From the NCBI RefSeq assembly GCF_004216905.1, contig NZ_SGXJ01000004.1:682001-746000 (forward strand): a stretch of 64,000 nucleotides of DNA, in the 5' to 3' direction. A program made the translations under genes and the position numbers. Shown here in pieces: positions 24,214-34,251 of this stretch (position 1 is the stretch's first letter; each line of letters starts with the position of its first letter). The notes below the pieces were generated by a model. That model ran no database searches. It saw only the letters and a program-made list of their open reading frames with translations, and had not been told where the DNA came from. Source of the stretch: Kribbella sp. VKM Ac-2569 (GTDB lineage Bacteria > Actinomycetota > Actinomycetes > Propionibacteriales > Kribbellaceae).

Positions 24214-24795
24214 ATGCCGGATGTCAAACATTTCGACGAGGCGGAAGCGCTGGCCGCCGTCGAGCAGTTGTTCTGGCGCCGTGGGAGTGCGGCGACCGGG
24301 ATCCAGGACGTGGTCGCCGCGACCGGGTTGAGCCGGTCGAGCCTCTACAACGCGTTCGGCGGCAAGGACGACCTGTATGCGGCGGCCGCGCGGAGGTACC
24401 TCGAGCACCGGTCGCGGCCGATGTTCGACGAGCTGGCCGCGGACGACCGAGGTCTCATTGCGGTGCGCGCGTTCTTCGAGCAGTTACTGCGGCTGCGGTG
24501 TTCGGGGGAGTACGCCGGCTGGGGGTGCATGATGGCAAACGCGAACGCCGAGAGCCCGCCGGACGCCGTACGGGCGGTGTTGTCTGAGCATCACGCCGTA
24601 CTGCGGGATTCGCTGGCGGCCGCACTGAAGGTTGCTCAGAGCAACGGGGAGTTGCGGTCGGGGACCGATGTGTCGGGGGCGGCGGAGTTGCTGACGCTAC
24701 TTGCGTACGCGATCAACTTGCGGTCGCGGTCGGGTGCGACCCGGGCGCAGTTGAGGTCGGCGGTCAACGCGGCGCTCGCTGCACTTGCTACCTGA
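24214..24795 (+). CDS. TetR-family transcriptional regulator
   Basis: The protein has 193 residues. The N-terminal helix-turn-helix reads ALAAVEQLFWRRGSAATGIQDVVAATGLSRSSLYNAFGGKDDLY (helices 2-3 in GIQDVVAATGLSRSSLYNAF). The C-terminal ligand domain includes GWGCMMANANAES, seen in the AcrR/TetR C-terminal 16-like group. ATG 24214 (MPDVKHF) aligns best with family starts; earlier ATGs at 24202 and 24205 overlap the operator. It probably represses itself and the divergent HAD gene through the inverted repeat at 24177-24202. Its 3' end overlaps the convergent GST gene by 8 bases. Confidence 0.9.
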   Translation: MPDVKHFDEAEALAAVEQLFWRRGSAATGIQDVVAATGLSRSSLYNAFGGKDDLYAAAARRYLEHRSRPMFDELAADDRGLIAVRAFFEQLLRLRCSGEYAGWGCMMANANAESPPDAVRAVLSEHHAVLRDSLAAALKVAQSNGELRSGTDVSGAAELLTLLAYAINLRSRSGATRAQLRSAVNAALAALAT

Positions 24796-25735
24796 TCCAG
24801 GCCAGCGGGTCCGGGCCCTTCGGAACGATGCCGGTCGGGTTGATGTTGCCGTGGGTGACGTAGTAGTGCCGCTTGATCTGGTCGAAGTCGACGGTCTCGC
24901 CGAGGCCGGGGAGCTGGTACAGGCGGCGCGCGTACGCCCACAGGTTCGGGAACTCGGTGAGCTTCTGGCGGTTGCACTTGAAGTGCCCGTGGTACACCGC
25001 GTCGAAGCGGACCAGCGTCGTGAACAGCCGGACGTCCACCTCGCGGAACGTGTCGCCGAGGAGGTAGGTGCGATCCGCGAGCCGTTCCTCCAGTACGTCG
25101 AGCCGCGCGAACAGGACGTCGTACGCCTCGTCGTACGCCTCCTGGCTGGTCGCGAAACCGCAGCGGTACACGCCGTTGTTCACGTCCCGGTAGATCTCCT
25201 CGATCAACTGGTCCATCTCCGCGCGATCGGCCGGGATCAGCTGCGGGGCGTCGATCTTGTGGAAGTCGGTCCACTCGGTGGAGAGGTCGAGAGTGATCTG
25301 CGGGTAGTCGTTCGTGACCACTTCACCGGTCGTGGTGTCGACGATCGCGGGCACCGTCACGCGGCCGTCGTACGACGGGTCGGTGCGCAGGTACGCCTCG
25401 GACAGGTACTCGATGCCGAGCACCGGGTCGCGATCGTCCGGGTCGAGTGTGAAGCGCCAGCCGCGCTCGTCGCGGACGGGGTCCACGACCGCGAGGCTGA
25501 TCGCGTCCTCGAGGCCGAGCAGCCGTCGGACGATGATCGAGCGGTGCGCCCACGGGCAAGCGAGGCTGACGACCAACCGGTACCGACCCGGCTCAACCGG
25601 CCAGCGGCCCTGATCGTCCGGGCCTTCGCCAGGTGCTGCCGTGGAGTCCCGGGAAATCCGGCCGGTGAATCTGTTGCCCTGCCGCTTCCACTCACCGGTC
25701 GACGACGTCTCCTGTACGAACTGTCCCGGGGTCAT
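24788..25735 (-). CDS. Glutathionyl-hydroquinone reductase-like GST family protein
   Basis: The protein has 315 residues. The thioredoxin-fold half carries the catalytic Cys in SLACPWAHRSIIVRRLLGLE, the hallmark of glutathionyl-hydroquinone reductases (GST Xi class). The helical half has VNNGVYRCGFATSQEAYDEA, TFREVDVRLFTTLVRFDAVY and NLWAYARRLYQLPG, all typical. These enzymes reduce glutathionyl conjugates of hydroquinones; actinobacteria use mycothiol, so the natural thiol is uncertain. ATG 25735 (MTPGQFVQET) was chosen; the frame extends upstream but lies antisense to the GntR gene. It is convergent with TetR. Confidence 0.9.
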   Translation of the reverse strand: MTPGQFVQETSSTGEWKRQGNRFTGRISRDSTAAPGEGPDDQGRWPVEPGRYRLVVSLACPWAHRSIIVRRLLGLEDAISLAVVDPVRDERGWRFTLDPDDRDPVLGIEYLSEAYLRTDPSYDGRVTVPAIVDTTTGEVVTNDYPQITLDLSTEWTDFHKIDAPQLIPADRAEMDQLIEEIYRDVNNGVYRCGFATSQEAYDEAYDVLFARLDVLEERLADRTYLLGDTFREVDVRLFTTLVRFDAVYHGHFKCNRQKLTEFPNLWAYARRLYQLPGLGETVDFDQIKRHYYVTHGNINPTGIVPKGPDPLAWIR

Positions 25736-25889
25736 AGCGTCAAAACTACCCCCGCTGGGAATTGGCTGAGCCTGTGGATCGTCACTGGCCGTAAAGCGGC
25801 ACCGGACGTTACAGTCAGGCTGACAAGGACGTCCGGGACAACGTGGTCGCGGGGCCCTTGCGCGGTACGACACACCGCGGTCCGCGCCC

Positions 25890-25909
25890 CCCGGCACTGG
25901 TTTGCCGGG
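25890..25909. promoter_or_regulatory. Short inverted repeat before the GntR gene
   Basis: CCCGGCA-N6-TGCCGGG is a perfect 7-bp inverted repeat ending 24 bases before the GntR ATG. It could be an operator or a chance GC hairpin; it does not match the DasR site I know. Confidence 0.3.
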
Positions 25910-25933
25910 CAAATTCCCAGGGATACTGACCTC

Positions 25934-26692
25934 ATGGCCCGCCCACGGAACAACCCCGGTGATCTCGCCGAGCTCCCCACCGAGCTGCGGACCGATCGAC
26001 CGAAGGGTGACCAGATTCGCGAGATTCTGGAGAACCTCACCCGCTCGCTGGCCGTCGGCACCGTGCTGCCGTCCGAGCGCGTCCTCGCCGAGCGTTTCGG
26101 CGTCGCCCGGATGACCGTCCGGCAGGAGGTCGACCGCGTCGTGGCCGAGGGCCTGGCCAACCGCCGCCCCGGCGGCGGCACCTTCGTCGCGGAGCCGCGC
26201 CCGTCCCGGATGCTCGCGTCCTCGTTCAGCCAGGACATGATCAACCGCGGCATCGAGCCCGGCGCCAAGGTCCTCGAACACCGCGTCGGCGCTGCGGACG
26301 AGCACCTCGCCCGCGAGCTCGAAGAGGCCGTCGGCGCGCCCGTCCTCCACCTGGTCCGCCTGCGCACCGCGGACGGCGACCCGATGGCGATCGAACGCAC
26401 CGCCCTCTCCCTGAACCGCTACCCCGGCCTGGAGGAGATCGACTTCGCCGAGAAGTCCCTCTACACGATCCTCGCCACGCGCTACGGCGTCACGCTAGGC
26501 ATGGTCTCCGCCTCCATCGTCGCCGCCCCACCCGAACCAGGCGACGCCGAACTCCTGGAGATCGACAGCTCCACCCCCTGCCTCATCATCACCTCGGCCC
26601 CCCGAACCGCCAGCGACCAGGTCATCGAATTCGGCCGCTCCATCTACCGCTCAGACCGCTACGACATAACAGTCGCCTACCGCGCCACCTGA
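25934..26692 (+). CDS. GntR-family regulator, HutC/UTRA type
   Basis: The protein has 252 residues from ATG 25934 (MARPRNNPGD). The winged helix covers about 28-95 (PSERVLAERFGVARMTVRQEVDR, RRPGGGTFVAEP), followed by the UTRA ligand domain (ASSFSQDMINRGIEPGAKVLEH, HLVRLRTADGDPMAIERTAL, EFGRSIYRSDRYDITV). UTRA regulators of this sort often sense phosphosugars, as DasR and NagR do. Its stop abuts the end of a convergent SIS-domain gene, which would be a fitting target. It is divergent from the GST gene with about 200 bases between. Confidence 0.9.
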   Translation: MARPRNNPGDLAELPTELRTDRPKGDQIREILENLTRSLAVGTVLPSERVLAERFGVARMTVRQEVDRVVAEGLANRRPGGGTFVAEPRPSRMLASSFSQDMINRGIEPGAKVLEHRVGAADEHLARELEEAVGAPVLHLVRLRTADGDPMAIERTALSLNRYPGLEEIDFAEKSLYTILATRYGVTLGMVSASIVAAPPEPGDAELLEIDSSTPCLIITSAPRTASDQVIEFGRSIYRSDRYDITVAYRAT

Positions 26693-27367
26693 CTAGACGT
26701 TCAGGCTGCGGAGGACGTTGGGGGATTGGCCGCGTTCGGTTAGGCGGGTGACTACTTCTACGGTTAGGGCCTGGAGGAGTAGGGCGCCTACCAAGGTGGA
26801 CGTGGCGCCGGTGGGTTCCGGGGTGCCGGGGACTTTGATGAGGGCGTCGCCTGGTACGCCGCAGTTGTCGATGACGACGTCGGCGGTTTCGAAGAGGCGT
26901 TGGCCGCCTGGGGCGCGGGAGGTTGTTGCGTTCGAGTGGGCTAGTGAGGTCAGCGCGATCACCTTCACGCCGCGGGCACGGGCGCCGAGGGCGAATTCGA
27001 CGGGGACGGCGTTGCGGCCGGAGTTCGACGCGATGAGCAGTACGTCGCCTGCCGCTAGCGGATTGATCTCCAGTAGTACGTCGGCCAGGCCGGAGAGGCG
27101 TTCGAGGAGCGAGCTCTTCTGCAGGCCCTCGTGCAGCATCAGTCCCGGTTCGAGGATCGCCCGTACGTCGGCCAGCCCGCCGGCGCGGCCGTACAGCTCC
27201 TCGGCCAGCGTGTGACTGTGCCCCGTCCCGAACACCCAGAACTGCTTCCCGCTGGCGAGTGCGTCGACGACCAGCCCCGCCGCCACGCGGATCGCTCCCA
27301 GTTGCGTCTCGGCTGCCTGCTGCGCGATCGCCAACGCCTTACCCAAGTACTCCTCGGCCCCAGCCAT
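26693..27367 (-). CDS. SIS-domain sugar isomerase-like protein
   Basis: The protein has 224 residues. The sugar-isomerase fold shows FWVFGTGHSHTLAEELYGRAGG near residue 43 and VLLIASNSGRNAVPVEFALGARARGVKVIALTS, the phosphosugar-binding loop. It matches the UPF0309-type proteins often linked to GntR regulators and PTS or ABC sugar uptake. It probably binds or isomerises an amino-sugar phosphate; no kinase or transporter is beside it. It is convergent with the GntR regulator and the two genes abut exactly. Confidence 0.88.
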   Translation of the reverse strand: MAGAEEYLGKALAIAQQAAETQLGAIRVAAGLVVDALASGKQFWVFGTGHSHTLAEELYGRAGGLADVRAILEPGLMLHEGLQKSSLLERLSGLADVLLEINPLAAGDVLLIASNSGRNAVPVEFALGARARGVKVIALTSLAHSNATTSRAPGGQRLFETADVVIDNCGVPGDALIKVPGTPEPTGATSTLVGALLLQALTVEVVTRLTERGQSPNVLRSLNV

Positions 27368-27412
27368 ACGCCGAACCTATCGTCCGTCGGTCGACGCCCG
27401 CGACCCACCCGT

Positions 27413-28015
27413 CTAGACCACTACCCCGATCGCCGCGCGGTGGTACTCCGGGCGGTCAATCTCGTCGACCAGCGCGACCGCGAAGTCGGCGTACGAGATC
27501 CGCTCCTGGGCATCCGCCGGCGCCACGCGATACGTGCCCTTGCGGGACGGATCCTCGTGGTCGAAATCCCCGGTCGGCGCGATCGAGACCCAGTCGAGGG
27601 ACGACGCCGCGAACACGTCCAGCGCCGCCTGGTGGGCGAGGAAGAACGAGCGGTACTCCCGTGGATATCCCTCGGTGTCCATCAGCAACGTCCCGTCCGC
27701 GGTCGGGAGGATCGACGCCAGCCCGACCCACACAAGCCGCCGTACGCCGGCCTTCTCGAGCCCGTCGACGAGGGCCTGAGCAGCCCGCGGGAAGAACTCA
27801 CCCGGGTCGCTCCCGCCGTCGTACACCCCCGCAATCACTGCATCGGATCCCACCGCCAACTCCGCAACCTGCCCCGCATCCGTCACATCCCCCACGACCA
27901 GGCCAGCATCCGTCGTCCGGGCGACGCCGATCACGTCATGCCCGCGGTTCTTGGCCTCTGTGACGGCCGCCGATCCGGCCCGTCCGCGGGCTCCGATCAC
28001 CAGAATCTTGCTCAC
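27413..28015 (-). CDS. NAD(P)-binding SDR-like oxidoreductase
   Basis: The protein has 200 residues. It begins with a Rossmann dinucleotide site, KILVIGARGRAGSAAVTEAKNRGHDV (GxRGRxG), and has GVRRLVWVGLAS and SLDWVSIAPTGDF, typical of the atypical NAD(P)H-binding group (YwnB/NmrA-like). Classical YxxxK catalysis is not evident, so it may be a flavin or quinone reductase or a redox sensor. It is divergent from an HxlR-type regulator with about 70 bases between, the usual arrangement of such sensor and enzyme pairs. Confidence 0.85.
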   Translation of the reverse strand: MSKILVIGARGRAGSAAVTEAKNRGHDVIGVARTTDAGLVVGDVTDAGQVAELAVGSDAVIAGVYDGGSDPGEFFPRAAQALVDGLEKAGVRRLVWVGLASILPTADGTLLMDTEGYPREYRSFFLAHQAALDVFAASSLDWVSIAPTGDFDHEDPSRKGTYRVAPADAQERISYADFAVALVDEIDRPEYHRAAIGVVV

Positions 28016-28088
28016 CGCAACCTCCTCGACAAAGTGGTACGGCGACCGTAGGAGGAAGGGTGGTTACCGATTGGATACCGTGGTGAGC

Positions 28089-28433
28089 ATGGCGGCGCTG
28101 CGAGCGGACATGTTCGAGGAGATCTGCCCGTCGACGCTGCTCCCGTTCCGGATCGGCACCGACAAATGGGCGGGTATGGTGCTGCGCTGCCTGGAGGACG
28201 GCCCGCGCCGGTACTCCGAGCTGCGGGTCCCGCTCGCCCGGATCAGCCCGAAAATGCTGACCCAGTCGCTGCGGGGCCTCGAGCGTGACGGGTTCGTTCA
28301 GCGGACGGTGGGCGAGCGCCGCGTCACGTACGAGCTCACCGACCTCGGCCGCAGCCTGCTCGAACCGCTGCGCCTGATGTGCGCCTGGGCCGAGGACCAC
28401 TGGGACGAACTCCTGGACGCCAAGGAATCGTAG
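28089..28433 (+). CDS. HxlR-family transcriptional regulator
   Basis: The protein has 114 residues. Features are the conserved Cys in EEICPSTLLPFRIGTDKWAG, the winged helix RYSELRVPLARISPKMLTQSLRGLERDGFV, and RVTYELTDLGRSLLEPL. HxlR proteins answer electrophiles or redox change, often through that N-terminal cysteine. ATG 28089 is preferred; in-frame GTGs at 28080 and 28083 are alternatives. It most likely controls the divergent NAD(P)-binding oxidoreductase. Confidence 0.9.
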   Translation: MAALRADMFEEICPSTLLPFRIGTDKWAGMVLRCLEDGPRRYSELRVPLARISPKMLTQSLRGLERDGFVQRTVGERRVTYELTDLGRSLLEPLRLMCAWAEDHWDELLDAKES

Positions 28434-28483
28434 GTATCGCCAACGTCGGTGGAAGCGAACCGTTGACGACCTAGACTGCGCGG

Positions 28484-28924
28484 GTGGATGAGCAGACCCC
28501 GACCGCCCTGACCGAATTGCCGAGCTGGTTGCTGACCCAGAGTGCGGGCCAGGCGCACCGGATCGTCACCGAGTCGTTCGCCGCCGGAGGTGCGCGGGCG
28601 TACCACTTCCGGCTGCTCGCGACGCTGGTGGAGTTCGGGCCTGCCAGTCAGGCGACCCTCGGGCGGCGCAGCTCGATCGACCGCAGCGATGTGGTTGCCG
28701 CGCTCAACGAACTCGAAGCCGACGGGTACGTCGAGCGCAGCGCCGACCCGGCCGACGGCCGTCGTAACGTCATCACGATCACCACGGCCGGCAAGCGCCA
28801 GTACCGGCGGCTGACGACGCTGGTCGGCAAGGCGCAGGAAGAGATCTTCGCCCCGCTGTCGGCCACCGACCGTACGCGGCTGACCACGATCCTGGGCAAG
28901 CTCCTCGCCTACCACCAGGAGTAG
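28484..28924 (+). CDS. MarR-family transcriptional regulator
   Basis: The protein has 146 residues from GTG 28484. The winged helix includes GPASQATLGRRSSIDRSDVVAALNELEADGYVERSADPADGRRNVITITTAG, with the MarR wing DPADGRR. The ligand is unknown. It stands alone, 50 bases downstream of the HxlR gene on the same strand and could be co-transcribed. No divergent target gene is adjacent, so its regulon may lie elsewhere. Confidence 0.9.
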   Translation: MDEQTPTALTELPSWLLTQSAGQAHRIVTESFAAGGARAYHFRLLATLVEFGPASQATLGRRSSIDRSDVVAALNELEADGYVERSADPADGRRNVITITTAGKRQYRRLTTLVGKAQEEIFAPLSATDRTRLTTILGKLLAYHQE

Positions 28925-28925
28925 T

Positions 28926-29093
28926 TCAAAGCGGAAGCTGGGCGCGAGCCGCCTTCTGGGTACGGCGAACGCGCAGTTCGCGGGCGTGCACCCGGCGGCG
29001 CGCGGCCCGCGAGATCTTCGGGCGTTCCGCGGCGTCGAGAGTCGGGTTCTGGACCATCGGCTGCATCGGGTTCACGTACTGTCCGATGCACAC
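28926..29093 (-). CDS. Possible small basic protein (55 residues)
   Basis: The 349-base gap between the MarR gene and acs is otherwise empty. On the minus strand a GTG at 29093 opens a 55-codon frame starting MCIGQYVNPMQPMVQNPTLD and then very basic (ISRAARRRVHARELRVRRTQ). About 84% of third positions are G or C, which looks coding. No good ribosome-binding site precedes the GTG, and I do not recognise the protein. The peptide could bind nucleic acid, judging by its charge alone. Confidence 0.4.
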   Translation of the reverse strand: MCIGQYVNPMQPMVQNPTLDAAERPKISRAARRRVHARELRVRRTQKAARAQLPL

Positions 29094-29273
29094 ATCGCCC
29101 GTTTGGTTCCGCCGTACGCCGGAAATCCGCGGCCGCCCGTCCTCCGGCGGCGGCTGTTCGGCGCAGATTCGGAGCGGCTGGGCGATACGCCGGTTCCCGT
29201 CGCGGGGTCGGCGTTGGTAGAAAGGTAACCGGGCGCTCCAGCGCGCCGAAGCCAGCGATGAGGAGTCGTCGAC

Positions 29274-31265
<1,992 letters not shown>

Positions 31266-31277
31266 CAACTCGAGAAC

Positions 31278-31308
31278 ACAGGCCCCCGGGTGCACCCCGG
31301 GGGCCTGT
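31278..31308. terminator. Terminator after acs
   Basis: A 13-bp GC-rich stem (31278-31290 with 31296-31308, loop TGCAC) lies between the convergent acs and DUF402 genes. On the plus strand TGTGTTC follows, so it can serve acs and possibly both directions. Confidence 0.8.
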
Positions 31309-31313
31309 TGTGT

Positions 31314-31805
31314 TCAGAGGAAAGAAGGCATCTGCTCGAGCTCGACGACCGCGTCCGGCGGGAACGTCGCGGACGGCCCGTTGGGCCCTTCCTCCGCGCC
31401 GCGCAGGTACCGGTGCACGAACTGCTGGGTGGCGGTCAGAGCGTCCGCGCACTGAGCGGCCGTGATCTTGCCGTCCCTCAGGGCATCGCCCAGCTCTTCC
31501 AGATCCAGGACCTGGTACCGGGTCAACGCCGGCGGGAACAGCAGATCGACGTACATGTCGTGCACGATCAGGTCGTCCCCGGAGCGCTCGATCTCCACCA
31601 GGTCGACGTACCACCACCCCTCGACCGGCCCCTCGAACACGGCAGGCTTGGTGAGCTGGGCCGCCTCGTCGAGCAGCAGGTAACACCGATCGACAGTCGG
31701 CCGTCCGGCAACCTGGTACTCGGGCAGGATCCGTACGTCGTACGCGACAACTTCTCCGACCTGCCGCGCCGGACACCACTGCCCGGTCCGGTGCAGAACT
31801 CTCAT
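31314..31805 (-). CDS. DUF402-domain protein
   Basis: The protein has 163 residues from ATG 31805. The core GWWYVDLVEIERSGDDLIVHDMYVDLLFPPALTRYQVLDLEELGDAL carries the acidic residues of DUF402, a fold shared with the nucleotide diphosphatase FomD. It probably binds a divalent metal and cleaves a nucleotide or similar phosphate, but the substrate is unknown. It overlaps the upstream methyltransferase gene by 4 bases (ATGA), so the two likely act together. The C-terminus has an alpha-helical tail ending in PPDAVVELEQMPSFL. Confidence 0.8.
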   Translation of the reverse strand: MRVLHRTGQWCPARQVGEVVAYDVRILPEYQVAGRPTVDRCYLLLDEAAQLTKPAVFEGPVEGWWYVDLVEIERSGDDLIVHDMYVDLLFPPALTRYQVLDLEELGDALRDGKITAAQCADALTATQQFVHRYLRGAEEGPNGPSATFPPDAVVELEQMPSFL

Positions 31806-32518
31806 ACCGGCCGCGCACGAAAGATGATGATTCCGACGTACTGCGCGAGCCAGGCCTGCTTGTGCGGGTACTGCTGCTTCTTCTCCTCGGACAGTTGCGG
31901 TTCGAGGACTCGCTCGACCCGGAAACCGTTGTCGGTCAAGGAGTTGTGGATCGACGAGAACGTGTCGGTGGTGTGGGTGATGGTCACGTCCTCGTTCCAC
32001 CGCGACGGGTACGAGTACGGGCCGACCGTGTGATACGCGTCCCCGAGCCGAAGCTCGTCCCGCTCGGAGCGTTCCACTGCCCAGCGGATGGGATGCGCCA
32101 TCGAGACGACCAGTACGCCGTCGTCGGCCAGCAGCGACCGCACCGCGCGAAGGGTCCTTCCGCGGTCCTGCGCGTAGGCGAGGGACTGCAGGAACAGCAC
32201 GACGTCGAAGCGGCGGCCGTTCAGCGCCGGGATCTCGTCGAGGGTCGACAGGTCTCCGGTCATCAGAGTGACGTCGGCGCCGTCAGGCGGTGTCAGGAAC
32301 TGGGCGCCGACGTCGACGCCGACGGCTGCGGTCGCGCCGTGGTCGCGGACGAGTTCGATCGCCTTCTCGCCATTGCCGCAACCGATGTCCAGAACGGTCT
32401 TGCCCTCGACCGGGCCGATCAGGGAGCGTTGCGCGTCCCACTCCATCAGCTGGTCGAGGGAGTCTTCGCGGGCCCGGGATTGTTCGTAGTCGGTGGTCAG
32501 CGTTTGCCAGGGGTCCAT
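31802..32518 (-). CDS. Class I SAM-dependent methyltransferase
   Basis: The protein has 238 residues. Motif I is VLDIGCGNGEKAIELV; AVGVDVGAQFL marks the acidic end of strand 2; RFDVVLFLQSLAYAQD and LADDGVLVVSMAHPIRWAVE are motifs II-III. The AHPIRW region resembles the SAM methyltransferases related to UbiG/Tam that act on small molecules. The substrate is not predictable. It is the first gene of a two-gene operon with the DUF402 protein and follows the glutamine synthetase terminator. Confidence 0.87.
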   Translation of the reverse strand: MDPWQTLTTDYEQSRAREDSLDQLMEWDAQRSLIGPVEGKTVLDIGCGNGEKAIELVRDHGATAAVGVDVGAQFLTPPDGADVTLMTGDLSTLDEIPALNGRRFDVVLFLQSLAYAQDRGRTLRAVRSLLADDGVLVVSMAHPIRWAVERSERDELRLGDAYHTVGPYSYPSRWNEDVTITHTTDTFSSIHNSLTDNGFRVERVLEPQLSEEKKQQYPHKQAWLAQYVGIIIFRARPV

Positions 32519-32529
32519 ACCGCGAGGCT

Positions 32530-32563
32530 ACGACAGCCCCCGGGCTTCTCCGGGGGCTGTCGT
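32530..32563 (-). terminator. Hairpin terminator after glnII
   Basis: A perfect 14-bp stem (32530-32543 with 32550-32563, loop of 6) lies 14 bases past the glutamine synthetase stop and just before the methyltransferase start. No T tract follows, so termination may be weaker or serve mRNA stability. Confidence 0.75.
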
Positions 32564-32576
32564 CCAGACGTTGAGG

Positions 32577-33596
32577 TCAGACCTGGCCGGCCTTCTCCAG
32601 CGCGGAGCAGCAGGTGTTCACCAGCAGGCGTGTCACGTCGTACGGGTCGATGTTGGCGTTCGGGCGGCGGTCCTCGATGTAGCCCTTCTTGTCGACCTCG
32701 ACCTGCCACGGGATCCGGACCGAGGCACCGCGGTCGGACACGCCGTAGCTGAAGACGTCGTGCGGGGCGGTCTCGTGCGCGCCGGTCAGACGTTCCTCGA
32801 TGCCGTGTCCGTACCCCGCGATGTGCTCGTCGACCTTGCCCGGGGCACCGAGCGACTCGCAGGCGGTGATGATCGCGTCGTACCCCTCACGCATTGCCTT
32901 GGTCGAGAAGTTCGTGTGTGCGCCGGCGCCGTTCCAGTCGCCCTTGGCCGGCTTGGCGTCCAGCGTCGCGGCCACGTCGTACTCCTCGGCGATGCGGTAC
33001 AGCAGCCAGCGTGCCATCCACAGGTGGTCGGCCGCCTCGACCGGACCCGCCGGGCCGATCTGGAACTCCCACTGGCCGGGCATGACCTCGGCGTTGATGC
33101 CGGAGATCGCCAGGCCTGCCTCGAGACACGCGTCCAGGTGCTTCTCGACGATCTCGCGGCCGAAGACCTCGTCGGCGCCGACGCCGCAGTAGTACGGGCC
33201 CTGCGGCGCGGGGAAGCCCACGGCCGGGAAGCCGAGCGGGCGGCCCTCCTGGAAGAACGTGTACTCCTGCTCGATGCCGAACCAGGACTCCTGCACGGCG
33301 TACTTCTCGGCGACCGGAAGAAGCTCGGCGCGACGGTTCGTCGGGTGCGGGGTGCCGTCCACGAGGTAGACCTCGCACAACACCAGCTTGTGGTCTCCGC
33401 CGCGGATCGGGTCCGGGCAGCTGAAGACCGGCTTGAGCACGCAGTCGGAGTTGTCACCCGGTGCCTGGTTGGTGCTCGAACCGTCGAAACCCCAGTCCGG
33501 CAACGCGGCGCCGTCGGGCAGAATCTTCGTCTTCGAACGCAGTCGCGCGCTCGGCTCGGTCCCGTCGATCCAGATGTACTCGGCTTTGTAGCTCAC
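32577..33596 (-). CDS. glnII: Glutamine synthetase type II
   Basis: The protein has 339 residues, the short eukaryote-like glutamine synthetase found alongside GlnA in Streptomyces and rhizobia. It makes glutamine from glutamate, ammonia and ATP. Signatures are LPDWGFDGSSTNQAPGDNSD near the N-terminus, the metal-binding SWFGIEQEYTFF, NAEVMPGQWEFQIGP, and GAGAHTNFSTKAMREG of the ATP site. Type II enzymes lack the adenylylation site. A GlnR-like site at 33679-33717 upstream suggests nitrogen control. Confidence 0.95.
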   Translation of the reverse strand: MSYKAEYIWIDGTEPSARLRSKTKILPDGAALPDWGFDGSSTNQAPGDNSDCVLKPVFSCPDPIRGGDHKLVLCEVYLVDGTPHPTNRRAELLPVAEKYAVQESWFGIEQEYTFFQEGRPLGFPAVGFPAPQGPYYCGVGADEVFGREIVEKHLDACLEAGLAISGINAEVMPGQWEFQIGPAGPVEAADHLWMARWLLYRIAEEYDVAATLDAKPAKGDWNGAGAHTNFSTKAMREGYDAIITACESLGAPGKVDEHIAGYGHGIEERLTGAHETAPHDVFSYGVSDRGASVRIPWQVEVDKKGYIEDRRPNANIDPYDVTRLLVNTCCSALEKAGQV

Positions 33597-33678
33597 CCGT
33601 CGGTCCTTTCCTCACAGCCGAAGCATCGGGCGGTCCGGCCGGCCTGGTTCGACAGTCTCAACCGGCAATTTCGGGCCT

Positions 33679-33717
33679 GTTGATTCGATGTGACGGGCGT
33701 GTTAACCGCGACGTGAC
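33679..33717 (-). promoter_or_regulatory. Possible GlnR-binding region upstream of glnII
   Basis: Read toward glnII the sequence has GTCAC-N6-GTTAA, then GTCAC-N6-TCAAC, i.e. two a/b-site pairs with the 5-6-5 spacing of actinobacterial GlnR boxes (GTnAC-N6-GAAAC). The a-sites fit exactly; each b-site differs at two of five bases. It lies 83-121 bases before the ATG. Confidence 0.4.
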
Positions 33718-33749
33718 GTAGGCAACCCTGAAGGCTCTAGGGTCGTGGG

Positions 33750-34190
33750 ATGACTGTGCTTCTGGCGATCGTTCACGCCGGCCTCGCCGCCGCCTGGGTG
33801 GGTGGGATGGCGTACTCGTTGTTCGTGGTGCAGCCGAAGCTGAAGAAGTACTTCGGGAAGGACCAGGAAGGCCGCGAGATGCTGACCGCGGTGATTGCCT
33901 CGGGCAACCGATGGAAGGTGATCGGGCTGATCGCCGCGATCGCGCTCACTGGTGGCGCGCTGCTCGCGATCAACCACGAGCACTGGTGGATCCACGCGAT
34001 CAAAGGTCTCCTGCTGCTGATCGCCACAGCGATCTTCTGGTACGTCTCCTGGCGGCATTGGCCGCAGCGCGTGTTCGCGACCACGGCCGAGCTGCCGAAG
34101 CTGCAGGCGCGGCTCATCACGCTCGCGACGACGATGCTCGGTCTCGCGGGAACAGCCTTCGCGCTCGGCGTCCTCGCCGAACACCTCTAA
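33750..34190 (+). CDS. Four-helix CopD/DUF2269-like membrane protein
   Basis: The protein has 146 residues. Four hydrophobic segments at about 2-25, 52-73, 82-100 and 118-140 include HAGLAAAWVGGMAYSLFV at the start and INHEHWWIHAIKGLLLLIA. The layout resembles the copper-resistance CopD domain and related integral proteins, with His residues in or near helices that could bind heme or metal. Function cannot be assigned. It is divergent from glnII and is followed 61 bases later by an MFS gene. Confidence 0.7.
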   Translation: MTVLLAIVHAGLAAAWVGGMAYSLFVVQPKLKKYFGKDQEGREMLTAVIASGNRWKVIGLIAAIALTGGALLAINHEHWWIHAIKGLLLLIATAIFWYVSWRHWPQRVFATTAELPKLQARLITLATTMLGLAGTAFALGVLAEHL

Positions 34191-34251
34191 GGACGCCGGC
34201 GGCGCACCGTAGCGTGCGCGGGCAGTTGTGGATCGTGGGTATTTTGACCTG

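Noticed and set aside
24785..25933. Long upstream extension of the GntR reading frame
   Set aside because: This part is antisense to the GST gene and its translation looks like high-GC shadow; the GntR fold begins at ATG 25934.
28016..28088. Operator palindrome between SDR and HxlR genes
   Set aside because: GGTTACC-GATT-GGATACC is mainly a direct repeat; as a palindrome it has 6 mismatches in 18, and the CCTCCT/AGGAGG pair is only the two ribosome-binding regions.
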